This document shows positions 49,504 to 60,404 of a stretch of DNA of 64,000 bases, piece after piece; positions within the stretch are counted from its first letter, which is position 1; each line of letters opens with the position of its first letter. Source of the stretch: Lethocerus indicus (taxonomy: Eukaryota; Arthropoda; Insecta; Hemiptera; Belostomatidae); the NCBI GenBank assembly GCA_019843655.1, contig JACDQD010000005.1, forward strand, positions 8,397,575-8,461,574, written 5' to 3'. The position numbers and the translations under genes are program-made. The notes under the pieces are model-generated. The model searched no databases. It worked only from the letters and a program-made list of their open reading frames with translations, and was not told the origin of the DNA.

Positions 49504-49799
49504 TGGGAAGAGGAGTCGGAGGTCGGCAGGAATTCCACCGTCCCCATTCGTGTTACCGCTGCGGCAAGGCGTACGTATGGAAGTCGCACCTGGTGAGGCA
49601 CCTGCGGTACGAGTGCGGCGTCGAGCCCCAATTCGGGTGCCCGCACTGCCCGCACAGGACCAAACTCCGGGAAAGCATGAAGCGTCACCTAATACTCAAG
49701 CACGGAGTCTCCCTAGAGCCCACCGTTCCCAAACCTGAATCGACCATCCCCAGGAAAGACCAGAGATCCGATGCGAATCGATTATCGTATAGGACCTAA
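49504..49799 (+). CDS. lola: lola-type alternative 3' exon, C2HC + C2H2 with long tail
   Basis: Phase-1 terminal exon after CTGTTTGGATAG at 49503, about 98 residues to TAA at 49797-49799. Glycine/arginine leader (GRGVGGRQEFHRPHS). Finger 1 is CYRCGKAYVWKSHLVRH ... YEC with a GVEPQF linker. Finger 2 is CPHCPHRTKLRESMKRH ending HLILKH. A polar tail of about 36 residues rich in Pro, Ser and Arg follows. AATAAA occurs at 50119. Confidence 0.94.
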
Positions 49800-50620
49800 T
49801 TCCTGATAGGTTCTCCAACCGTGTCAGTTATCGATGCTGAAAAGCAATATGAGTTTGGAGTTTTTAGAACCCCCTGAACTAAAATAGAATCATCGATTTA
49901 CAATAGAAGGCGACTGAATACTTTTTACTGTAACATTATAAAAATGTTTTACTAATAATATACTGTTCCTAATAATATTTAGATTCTTCGAAGTTAGCAT
50001 TTTTTGTTTTACAATACTTTTATGGACACTTACCGATTTATATTTTAAGATAGAGTGTAAGTGGGAATAATCGAGAACCATAATATTCTTGTAGGAATTT
50101 AAAATTTCAGTTCATATGAATAAAATACGTTTTCTCACCACAAGTGTTTTCGCTTTCAATCCCATACGATTCAGTGTGCAACAGAGTGTACTTGTTTTTT
50201 AATCAGGACCCACGTTTTCTGACCGTATTTTTATGTTTTATAACAAAGTCCCAGTCGATTTCGATAAACCATCCTGTGTAAGAATAACGCACGAACCTTT
50301 CGAATAAATGGTGAGATTGTTATATTGTTTAATTTATAAGTGTCGACGTTCGTACCACTATCGCTTGTTTACTCGAATAACGGCAGCACTGCACCTGCGA
50401 TACTGTCGTAATATGACGATAAGTACGTCTAACGCCTGTGGGAGCCCGATGAAATACGGGGAATTATTGGTCTTCTCTCGTTCCAGGAAAAAGTAGTTTT
50501 GATCCAATTCGCTCTTGTTAATCTCGTTCGCTCATTATCGTCGCGAATCTTCGCGTTAGGGAAACTTTTCAAGTTTTTCCGAGCAAAGCATAATCCGTCG
50601 AATTTGAGTGTGTGTCGCAG
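49800..50620. other. Spacer
   Basis: 3' flank and intron. Nothing else recognised. Confidence 0.4.
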
Positions 50621-50754
50621 TGCAGGGCGAGTTCGAATTCTGCTGCGTCGAGTGCTCCCACTGCCGCCGCATGGTGAAGACCGAGAGCGTCCTCAAGAAA
50701 CACGTCAGCGAAATGCACAGCCTCAATTTGCACTACGATAAATTCGTGCTCTGA
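50621..50754 (+). CDS. lola: Short lola-type exon with a single C2H2 finger
   Basis: Two AGs lie close together; GTGTGTCGCAG at 50620 gives phase 1, the other does not. About 44 residues to TGA at 50752-50754. Leader QGEFEFCCVE. One finger, CSHCRRMVKTESVLKKH ending HVSEMH, then the tail SLNLHYDKFVL. The tail looks like the start of the linker that in three-finger exons joins finger 2 to finger 3 (compare MHNPLYF at 54.7 kb). It therefore corresponds to finger 2 alone, having lost fingers 1 and 3. It may be functional as a short isoform or be in decay. Confidence 0.75.
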
Positions 50755-51144
50755 TATAAAACTTGCGAGTCGTAAACTCGTTTACCTGACAAATGTATTT
50801 ATTATTTTGTACATTATTATAAGTTAGTATATAAATCAATAATATGATTACTTTTTGCTTTCTGATATGTGAAACGGAGGAGAGATGAACAGAAACAAAC
50901 TATGGTAATTTATTAAGCGTTATTATATTCCTGTTGGTTATTTCAAATTAATTGCTGTATACCACTGGTGACAGTGAAGACCTTATTTGTATCCCTAACT
51001 ACTTTTTAACCAATCCAATAAGGTTTAACTAATCCAATAACTTTTAACTAATCCAATGAAATGACTGCGATTTGAACTACGAGAATTGGCAAAATGTATT
51101 AATTATTACCACTAACCCGTCTGTATTTTTTCTCGCTGTTTTAG

Positions 51145-51272
51145 TTCAATTCGCCCAGAGGACGTACGACTGCGAGCACTGTCTAAGACGATACAAGTAT
51201 GTGAAGAATCTGCAGAGGCACCAGAGGTACCAGTGTGTGAAGCGGCCAGAGTTCGGCTCCCACGTCACCTAG
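51145..51272 (+). CDS. lola: Short lola-type exon with only the C2HC finger
   Basis: Phase-1 exon after a strong CTCGCTGTTTTAG at 51144, about 42 residues to TAG at 51270-51272. Leader QFAQRTYD. One C2HC finger, CEHCLRRYKYVKNLQRH ... YQC, linker VKRPEF, then GSHVT and stop where finger 2 should begin. Downstream bases still resemble a finger tail (a VLIKRHF-like stretch after the stop), so finger 2 probably decayed. AATAAA occurs at 51457. It could act as a truncated isoform or be a partial pseudo-exon. Confidence 0.72.
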
Positions 51273-52996
51273 CACACGTGTGTTCTCATCAAGAGACATT
51301 TCGTCGAGGTTCGTCGCATCGCCTGCTGCCCTTTCGAGGTCAAACAGAGTACCCGAAGTTGCAATACTTCTACCGGCACCAAGTTTCAATTTAAGGTTTT
51401 TATGTATACGCGACGGTTGCCCGATTATTTTTCCCTACTCCTTGAAGGAATGTTCTAATAAAAAAGACTGTTATAATGTCCAAATTTTAAAATGTTTGTA
51501 TTTCAAGTTGTGATACATGGGCGCATATGATTAGATCGCAGCGGAACTAAGGTATTTTTCACAGGCATTCTGGTAGTGAAGACAGTAATTAGTTCCATGA
51601 TATAGTGCGAATTGACCTAAGAAGAGGCAACGACGAGACTGATGATGTTCCGAATTTTTGATCATCAAGTCGATGTATAACCGTCTGACTAGCTGAAGAT
51701 TAATGGTTCATATCTGAAACCTTAAGTAAGATGTTCATGTTTAGATGCGCCGAAAAGAGAGGGAACAAAAGCTATATAATTTTCTAAGATACTCGTAAGA
51801 CTTCATTTTATACTGCTATTAACAAATATTTTTACATTTATTTTTCTTATCACTGGGTAATTTAAGACGGAACAATTTGTACAGATTTATATTTTTCGAA
51901 ATGTTTAATTAATCTTTTGAATACAAATTTGCTGGTTATCGTTGTAGTTTTATTAATAACCTAGTTTCCACCCGGTTGTCAGAAGGTTGCCTCGTGCCCC
52001 ATGAGAGGCGATACCCATAAATCGTCCTCCACCCATAAAGCAGTGTATGGAGATTGCAATGAGAATGAGAAGACGTGTAAACTAAATTGAGCTTTATTGA
52101 AAATAAATCCTCCGCCGAAGGTGTGAACTCTCCGGATCCAATGTGTTCCTATTTGGAATCGAAAATTTTATTGTAGGTTCGTAGGTATTGATCCGAAGCT
52201 GTTCCTTATCTGTTTGCCATCAATTCTCCTTTCATACTGACTGGCGGCTGGTTCTTATTATATTTCCTCTTCATCGTGTGGGGTTCAATCTCACTGTCGG
52301 TTTCTCCCCGCCAATCTCCGGCAAAATCACCCCCTTCCCCTGCCCGCCACGTAGTCTTGTTCGCGTTGTCCCCTGACGGTGGGAGAAAAAACCTCTTATA
52401 AGAAAAAAAATATCTTAGAGGGAAAAATCGTAATCCATTTGTCGTTGGAAAAAAAGCCCTGTAAAGTGCTTCCGTAATAGCGTCTCGGGCTCGACGAACG
52501 CATCCACCACTCGCGTCATATGTGGGCGTCTCGGCAGAGATATACGGGTCCGACATAGCTTCTTGGCTAAATGTTTACAGTGTTAACGCGTCTGAGATGT
52601 TTATCCCTTGCCTGGAAATTACACACGGCTCGGTCGGTTTGGAATTTCAACACTATTGCCATTTTCCCTCTCCCCGAGATAGATTATTATTGCCGTCATC
52701 AGTAGCGTACCGTAAACTAGTTTGGTATCTATGCAAGTAACTGTGCAAACAGTAACTGTGTAGTTTATCGTTGCTACTGAAGATACGAGAAGCATAAACA
52801 AGTCTAGCGAATGAATGAATAAGTGCAGTGAAAAAAAGGTTATTTATGTGCAGGTATTCTAGACGCTACTTGTCTTCATCATGTAGCTGTTCTTTTATCG
52901 CAACACTTTATAATAAATTAGAAGCGGTGGCCCGTTGTTCTTAGATCGACGGGACATTGATTGGTGTTTGCACTGACATTGGTGATTTTGGTTTAG
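51273..52996. other. Spacer containing a dispersed repeat
   Basis: Decayed finger remnants just after the stop, then AT-rich DNA and the repeat at 52255-52465. Confidence 0.45.
52255..52465. repeat. Dispersed repeat, copy 2
   Basis: TTCCTCTTCATCGTGTGGGG, then GTCGGTTTCTCCCCGCC, and inward GACGGTGGGAGAAAAAACC. Matches the piece at 27335-27515. The GTCGGTTTCTCCC and GGGAGAAA parts are inverted. Confidence 0.5.
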
Positions 52997-53232
52997 TATG
53001 TGAACTGGAGCTCCTGCTGCGCGAACCGCTCTGGTTCACGTGTCCCCACTGTCCGATGAAGTCCAAGTACAAGAGCGCCCTGAAGACACACATCAAGGAG
53101 ATACACAACCCGGTCTATTTCTCGTGCGACGTCTGCAACCACGTGACCAAGAGGAAGAATCAGTTGAAATTGCACTATTGCCTCGTCCACAAAATAACAG
53201 ACCCGAAAATCCTCAACAGCAGGACTAATTGA
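52997..53232 (+). CDS. lola: lola-type exon with two C2H2 fingers and no C2HC finger
   Basis: Phase-1 terminal exon after GATTTTGGTTTAG at 52996, about 78 residues to TGA at 53230-53232. Leader CELELLLREPLWFT. The first finger is CPHCPMKSKYKSALKTH ending HIKEIH. The linker NPVYFS leads to CDVCNHVTKRKNQLKLH ending HYCLVH. The H-N-P-x-Y-F linker places these as fingers 2 and 3 of the three-finger type; the C2HC finger 1 is absent. AATAAA occurs at 53503. Confidence 0.93.
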
Positions 53233-54718
53233 AATCATTGTTAAAATATTGCGCGCATACAGCAGAAAAACATAATTTCGCTGAAAAATTGATTACTGTT
53301 ATTATATGTATACTACATACCTCGAGATTGCGACGAAATGTGCTATGTATAAGTTTTATACATTAACCATGCCTAATTACGGTTTAGGATAAGCAGTCTT
53401 AAAAAAATGAATGTTATTTATGAGTTTTGGTATATTAAGACCTGCTCTACATCCCATTTTTCGGTGTTTCTAACTACAAATTTTGTGAGTTTGTGAAATA
53501 TGAATAAATTTTATTGCTGTTTAGTGTCCATCTGTGCATTCTGTGCAAGGCTTCGTTTGTCATTTGTCTGCACTAAAGTTTCCTGTATTCCCGATATACA
53601 ACAGAGAGACAGCAGAGACTTTAACGTTTTAATAACAAAGATTATTTTTTTTATAACGTCAAGTACACGTTCTGTACTGTACTGTGTGTGTACCTTCTGG
53701 CGTCCTGTTTCTCAGATTTTCCCGATAGCTATGCTCTTAAAAAAGTAAACTGTTTCAACATGTCATAATTCATTAAATATGAGTTCAGAATAAAGGAATA
53801 GGTGGTAACGGATTAGGTGCTTTTCTATAAGTTGCTATGGGAAATTTAATTTTTGCCATCTCAATCTGAGTAAACCCGGTTAAATAATTACCTTTATAAT
53901 TTTTATTGAAGAAAAAAGTGCGTGCACTGCTTACAGTTAATGGGACTAAATTTCGGTTCCACTTGCTCCACCCTATAAACAACATGAATGTACAATTTAC
54001 TGCGTTGAAAAACAGCAATATAATAACGTAATTTTGTAATACATTACTAGATATAAAAACACTTCTGAGATTTTTGTGAAGAAGTTAGTCGATGTAAATA
54101 TTTTTTTCTCCAGGAGATTTAGTTAATTTGCACGAGTTTCGTTTGTCGTAAATCACGTAAGCAAATTTACTACTGCAGAAAATATAATCTTGTGTAATTC
54201 GCGAAAATCTTTCATGTATTTCACAACTTTTCCATGTCGCAGTGTAACTGAAAACTTTAATTCTCAAGTTTTTACACTGTCAAGTTCATTTATAGCATAT
54301 ATATACATGTATGCATGTATTTTTCCTGGAGAGAAAATGAATTTACAAATTTTGTATGCGCTTCATATGTTATTCCACATATGTAATATGTATATAAAAA
54401 ATGAGTGGAAAGGTTATTTAAATTAATTTTATTTATTTTATTTATTTATTATGTTTTTATATCCTGATTGCATGTGTGTTTAATATTGTATCTAATACTG
54501 ACAATATTATTTGTAATATCTAGTTTAAATACATTTTTAAACCTTCTTTGAGCATTTAATATTAAGTTTTACTGATGGCGTAGATTATGGGTTTGGAACC
54601 CGGGTGGTGGCCCAGAAACAGGTTTTAAATAGATTTGTATTTGAAAATTATGTTGGCACGTGGTCATGTCTGTCCACACTGGGATACGCTGTTTCGAATT
54701 GTATGTTTCAATTTTCAG
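53233..54718. other. AT-rich spacer
   Basis: No gene recognised beyond the flanking exons' UTR and intron. Confidence 0.45.
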
Positions 54719-54942
54719 GTTCGTATCGGACTGCATACGACTCGGACGGAAAGTTAAAAAAGTTCTGTTGCCCCCTTTGTCCGACCAAGACGACGTACAA
54801 GCGAAGCCTGAGGGCGCACATCAGGGAAATGCACAATCCGCTCTACTTCAAATGCGACTACTGCAACTTCAGCACAAAGAGAAGGAGGGGCTTGAAAGTA
54901 CACTATAATCTAATCCACAATAGGCGCAATCTAGAAGCTTAA
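54719..54942 (+). CDS. lola: lola-type exon with two C2H2 fingers and no C2HC finger
   Basis: Phase-1 terminal exon after TTTCAATTTTCAG at 54718, about 74 residues to TAA at 54940-54942. Leader SYRTAYDSDGKLKKFC. Fingers are CPLCPTKTTYKRSLRAH ending HIREMH and CDYCNFSTKRRRGLKVH ending HYNLIH, joined by NPLYFK. It is closely related to the 53.0 kb exon (same finger order and linker), so the two probably arose by tandem duplication after finger 1 was lost. AATAAA occurs at 55067. Confidence 0.94.
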
Positions 54943-56237
54943 GCCACACTGTTTAAAAGACATTTCCCGATTTGTCCAGTAGGTTAGATTAATATTGTTT
55001 ATCACCTTATATATATATATATCCAAAATTACTCAGGAATTCAACAGATTGTATTGTTTTTAATTAAATAAATACTCGTGAAAATAACATGTTGTAAAAG
55101 TCTTCATTCATTTTTGTAACATAAGGAATTTATGTGGTTATAAGAAATAAATGTACAAAAGTTATTTTTAATTGATTTGTCAATAATTCGCGCTTTGTTT
55201 TAAAATTCTTTCATGAACAAAAACTTGTTTCCACTGTTTGTATTTCAAGTATTTATAGTACTTTATGTAAATAAGCTACAGACGACAGAAAATAGCAGGA
55301 GTGAGAAAAACAATATGTACTTTTTAAACGACCTATATTTCTGTATTTAGTACAATTTTCTTATTGATGATTCTGGTTTTAGCTGAGGTCTACTCGTAAT
55401 AAATTAAAATAAAATAAAATAAATTTATGTAGTCAATTTATTAGGCATATTTCAAAAGGAATCCTCCTGATTACCGATTGGCTTTGTGCACCTCTTATAT
55501 CAAGGGTGATAATGTCAGTACTGCATATTATGATTTCTCTCATTCTTTTTCGTACGAAGAAGATAACGATTCCCCTTTTATGCCACTGTTGTATGTATTT
55601 ACATCCGTAGCAAAATACACAGGAGGATATATTAGGGTCATTCTTGCTTTTCGTATACCCGAAAATTGCCCGTCAATTCAACGATAATTAATTACAATTT
55701 CTGCGATTACGAGTGGTTCTCGGATAACTGCAGAGCTGACACGAATGTCTCCTTCTTGGTTTCCACTCAGCTTAGATGCAGATATAGTACCCAGCCGGAT
55801 GATGAAAACTGGGATAACGTTGTCAACGGGACGAAGATATCCCGGTTGCCTTATCACTAACTAAATTCCTGTGAGATCGCATAATATTTTCGGGCCGAAC
55901 CTTGGGCCTCCTAAAATTTATCCTCGTTTTAGAAAACAGTGGAGTGAGTTCAAGTGGAATGGTATATTCCCTTTCCCCTTGGAGCACCCCTGGGCGTGGT
56001 TTTGTTTCTACGTTTCTGATATCTCACTGGTCCGACACCCCAGGGTTGTTCTTGAAGGGAAGGGAGTAAACCTTCCCTGATGACCAAATTAGTGATAATT
56101 CACATTCTCGTCGCGCAAACTTTCGATCGTTGATAAATATGGCGACGTTTCGCCAGTGAACCCGACCGTCTTCGTCGGGTGAACTGATTTTAAACCGGTA
56201 TTAGACCGGTAATAAGACTGTTCGATTTGTGTTTCAG
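54943..56237. other. Spacer
   Basis: 3' flank, AT-rich DNA and intron. No other gene recognised. Confidence 0.45.
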
Positions 56238-56542
56238 TCGGGTCGAGGAGGCAGCGGCGCGAGCTGTTCAGGTGCGACAACTGCGGTCGCATGTACTCCT
56301 ACCTGCACGGTCTCAGGGCCCACCTGAAGTACGAGTGTGGCAAGGAGCCCCAATTCCACTGCTCCTACTGTCCGCACAAGACCAAACAGAAGTGCAGTCT
56401 CACCAAACACATCAACGAAAGGCACAACCCCAACCCACTGATGTTCTTCTGCGTCCACTGCCCGTACAAGTCCAAGCGCAAAAATCAAGTCATACGCCAC
56501 TGCGCACTCGTCCACAACGCGTTTGACATGTACAAAATGTAG
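56238..56542 (+). CDS. lola: lola-type alternative 3' exon with three fingers
   Basis: Phase-1 terminal exon after TTTGTGTTTCAG at 56237, about 101 residues to TAG at 56540-56542. Very basic leader (GSRRQRRELFR). Finger 1 is CDNCGRMYSYLHGLRAH ... YEC with linker GKEPQF. Finger 2 is CSYCPHKTKQKCSLTKH ending HINERH. The linker NPNPLMFF leads to finger 3, CVHCPYKSKRKNQVIRH ending HCALVH. AATAAA occurs at 56633. First of five adjacent full three-finger exons. Confidence 0.95.
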
Positions 56543-57815
56543 AGGCGTATGAAACGGCCTCTGTTTCTTGTTATATTATATTTCTTTGTGGTGTTATAAA
56601 TATGATGCAAGTTCGTTAGTGTGACGCCGGGAAATAAAGTGGCGAACCGTTGAGAACAGGAAGATACGTGTTATATTCGCGTGTCATTATTTCTGTTCAT
56701 CTTTGAAGATTTTTAACGTCTGTAAACAGTTCTACAGATCGGTTCGGTCATTCGCAATTCAGTTCGTGGCTAATGTAACGTTCTAGAGTTGATTTTTCAT
56801 AGTTTACTTGTTTCGTTTGTTATTTTCAGATTTTTTTTTAATTACAACACGAGTAACAATCAAATGGTTCTTATTCGGTCTGCTTATTTAATTGTTCTTA
56901 TTAATTATCTAGTGCCTGTAGATAGACAAAATATAATGTTTTTGTTAAATCCGCTTCTCTTATTTGCCTGTTGTATATTTGAGGTTTATGTTCGAAAGAA
57001 GGGAAATAAATTTATGTCGCATTAATTGCAATATACGTGGTCTGCATTGTTTCTAATTGTTACAGTCTGACAATTATAATACTGTATTGAAACCGGCATT
57101 GGGCCTGCGGTCCCACCGAGACTTCTGACATCGCTCGAGTTCTGAGATTTCAGTCAAAAACTTTATGATTAATGCTGGTGAATTTTTATTCACACCATTC
57201 ACCGTGACCGTGAACAAATCACTATTGTTGAATGTGCTGGTAATGCGTTCTTCCCATTGTTGACTGCTAAAAATTGTTGTCAGCGGTAATACAGACGGAC
57301 CGATAGGTCAGCGACCGATTGGACGTTTCAGGGCTGTCGTTTTAATGAAGGGCCGCAATGTAACGTGGGTTCGATGCTCACTAGGCCCCTGTAACTCAAG
57401 TTAAATATAGATGCCTCAAAAAGAAGTAGTGGACACGTGATTCAAATTTATAAAATCAATAAATAAGGTTAAAAAAATGGTCCTTCTCATAGTTTATATT
57501 CGTGTTACTTGAACATCAGTGTCGCATTTTGTTTTATACAGTTGTGGAATAAAAAAAAGGTTTAAAAAATTAGATTTGAGTGTGTCGCTTCCAAAAGACG
57601 AACCGGATTCTTTATATGGGGTGGATAGTCCAAGGGAGAAAGAAAGGTACGGGAAAAACAGTAATAGACGGTAGAATGGTAAGCACTTTCGCATTTTCGT
57701 TAAACGAAACACCCTATAAGGGTAGCATATTTTATGCAATCGTTTCTACCCTTCTGTTGTTATCCGGCTTTCATATCGAGTGTTGTACGCAATTTAACAC
57801 TGTATTCGCTTGCAG
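56543..57815. other. Spacer
   Basis: 3' flank and intron. No other gene recognised. Confidence 0.45.
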
Positions 57816-58126
57816 ACTTACTGGATACGTACGACGAAGCCGGCCGGCCCTACTCGTGCCCGAACTGCGGCAAGAGGTACCGCCACTATCAGAGCCTCTC
57901 GAGGCACACCGACTACGAGTGCGGGAAGGCGCCGAAGTTCAAGTGCTCCCAGTGCCCGTACAGGGCCAAGCACAAGATGCATCTCAACAGGCACGTCAAC
58001 GAAGTTCACAACCTCAGGCCGCTGCTTTTCTGCTGCCAGCACTGCCCGTACAAAACCAAACGGAAAGAGGATTACACAAAGCATATGAACATTATGCACG
58101 GGTGGTCCTATATCGGACGTATATAG
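57816..58126 (+). CDS. lola: lola-type alternative 3' exon with three fingers
   Basis: Phase-1 terminal exon after GTATTCGCTTGCAG at 57815, about 103 residues to TAG at 58124-58126. Acidic leader (LLDTYDEAGRPYS). Finger 1 is CPNCGKRYRHYQSLSRH ... YEC with linker GKAPKF. Finger 2 is CSQCPYRAKHKMHLNRH ending HVNEVH. The linker NLRPLLFC leads to finger 3, CQHCPYKTKRKEDYTKH ending HMNIMH. The tail is GWSYIGRI. The frame is open upstream of the acceptor, but AT-rich intron composition argues against inclusion. Confidence 0.95.
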
Positions 58127-58600
58127 GTTCATTGTTCCTGTACACGACTATATTTGAATGTACAACAAATTTTATATATTTGTAATTATCTTTTTTATTT
58201 TATGTGATATTATAACATAACGAATGAATGGCTCGCTTTATTATGTCCGTGATTCATTTATAATCGTATAATTCAGGATTTTTCTTTCTCTTTGTGATTG
58301 TTGAATTCTGTCACCCAGACATTCATGAGATAGGTTGAATGTCTACGTTTTACTTATATTTTAATCTGTGGGAGAGGGGTGGTTATGGCCAGAAGTATGG
58401 ATGTATGTATTTTCGATTGAAGGGAAATACGAATTTTATACACTGGACTTTGTTTCTAGCCAGTATGAGGCAGACATTTAAAAATTATTACTCGTATAAT
58501 TTAGCGTTGACCGATATAGCATCCCGTCAGCAGTCTTCAGACTGCTGAGGAGGGTGGGAAGCGGAATGACCAGACGAGAGGCGAGGGCAACCACACAAGA
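58127..58600. other. Spacer
   Basis: 3' flank. A perfect short palindrome (CAGCAGTCTTCAGACTGCTG) lies near 58528-58547, just before the duplicated block. Nothing else recognised. Confidence 0.4.
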
Positions 58601-59225
58601 GCGATATTTCGGCCCAATTTGAGCTTGAGTTAGACATCAGTTTACATCTACAGTCTCCGAGTGGGGTTTTACATTTTCTTGTGTGCACTATGGCTGATTG
58701 GGAAACCTTGGGCGTTTCAGATGAGAACGGTTCAAAAGTGAAGGAGTGCCGGCGCCAGTGGAGGTGCGGTCAATGCGGCCGGGTCTACAGGCAGGCCTAC
58801 AGCCTCAAGAGGCACCAGATCTACGAGTGCGGCAAGGAGCCCCAGTTCGAGTGCCCCTACTGCCCCTACAGGGCCAAAGTCAGGACCAACCTGGCGACAC
58901 ACGTCAACGACAAGCACAACATCTACGCCGCCGTCTACACCTGCCGATTGTGCGCCTTCAGGAGCAAGCGCAGGGGCAACCTCAAAGTCCACTATATCAC
59001 CAAACACTCCACCGACGCTCACCTTTTTCTATGAAGTCATATTTTATTTTCAACCTGTAATTATTATGTCTATTACTAATATATTTTATCTACTCGTTGT
59101 TTTTGTCAGTTCTTCGCTATTATACCGATGAGTTATATTTTACACTTTATTTTACACATTTTCCCGACATTTCAGGTTTTTATAGCTAATATTTCAGTTG
59201 GGCGGTGACTTTTATAAGGAATAAC
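58601..59225 (+). repeat. Segmental duplication, left copy
   Basis: From about GAGCGATATTTCGGCCCAA to TTTTATAAGGAATAACT this block matches 60405-61065 nearly base for base, including intron upstream of the acceptor, the exon and its 3' flank. Confidence 0.9.
58721..59034 (+). CDS. lola: lola-type three-finger exon, duplicate A
   Basis: Phase-1 terminal exon after GGGCGTTTCAG at 58720, about 104 residues to TGA at 59032-59034. Leader ENGSKVKECRRQWR. Finger 1 is CGQCGRVYRQAYSLKRH ... YEC with linker GKEPQF. Finger 2 is CPYCPYRAKVRTNLATH ending HVNDKH. The linker NIYAAVYT leads to finger 3, CRLCAFRSKRRGNLKVH ending HYITKH. It differs from the copy at 60526 at six residues. The frame is open from an ATG at 58690 (MADWETLGVSD) through the acceptor, so an own-start product is conceivable. 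Confidence 0.95.
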
Positions 59226-60404
59226 TAAAGTTGGGTCCCTACACATAAAAAAAGATAAAATTAACACCACACTATAGAAACTACACTTAAAAATGCCCAA
59301 ATTTTACCGCAACCACAACTACTAGAATTTATAGAGGAAACTAAAACAAACGCCAAACGAGCCATTAAGAGAAAGTATAACACTCTGAACCAAAAAATAT
59401 CAAAATTGACAAAAACATTAGGACAACCCAGAATAATTTTCACCCGAGTCGTAAACCTCACCAACGTTAAATTCACCCCCTCAGAACAACAGCTACTAGA
59501 AAAAGGCTTGAAATACAACTTAAAGTCCAACAACATTAGGAATACAATCGAACGTAACATCATTGATGCAGAACTAGCTGTCAGTAACCTCCCAGAGCCT
59601 CTAAAAGAAAAAACCAGACACGCGGTCGCTAACCAATTGGAAAAAACCATTAAACGCCACACAAACAATAACCGTAACGGAGAACACCGGATAGCCAGAA
59701 AATTCCAACAGAAAATTAAAGAAAATCATTGCGTAATTAAAAAAGCCGACAAAGGCAACACCTTTGTATTTATGACAAACGCAGAGTACAACAAAAACCA
59801 CCCAATTTATCAACGAAAACAATTACGTAAAACTAACTGCGGACCCTACCGAAAAATACCAAAACAATCTACGCAACGCACTAAAACTGTGCACAAGTAT
59901 TATAGATAACAAACTTAGCCACAAATTCATAAATATGAACCCCTCAGCACCAAACCTAAATGCACTTCCGAAAATCAACAAAACAGACATCCCTATTAGA
60001 TCAGTCTTACACCACACCACAGTTCCAACATTTAATATAGCCAAACACATCGCGAAAATAATTAAAGAAAACGTTACCCTCGATAATAATTAAACAGCAA
60101 AAAACACATTAGAGTTAATAAACATAATAAACACAGGTAGTGTAACAAGAAAAACAAAATTAATATCACTGGATATAAAAAACCTATACACGTCGATACC
60201 AATTAACGAAAATTTAAACTCTTAAAATCATATTTGACACAGAACAACACAATAGAATTCACAAACGAAGTCATAAAACTTATAACCCTGAACCTTAGCC
60301 AAACCTACTTCATATCAACGAAAAATATTATCAGGGTAATAACGGTCTCGGAATGGGCAACCCCACATCTGCCATCCTATCCGAAATATTCCTCCAAGGC
60401 ATAG
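59226..60404 (+). mobile_element. Penelope-like retroelement fragment (reverse transcriptase)
   Basis: The frame at 59406-59909 reads FTPSEQQLLEKGLKYN and CVIKKADKGNTFVFM. Later pieces in shifted frames read PKINKTDIPIRSV, KLISLDIKNLYTSIPI and GLGMGNPTSAILSEIFLQG. These match the order of conserved blocks in Penelope-like element reverse transcriptases. Stops and frameshifts break it, for example TAA near 60092. It ends within the RT domain exactly where the right duplicate begins. No GIY-YIG endonuclease is seen. Inactive remnant. Confidence 0.88.
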
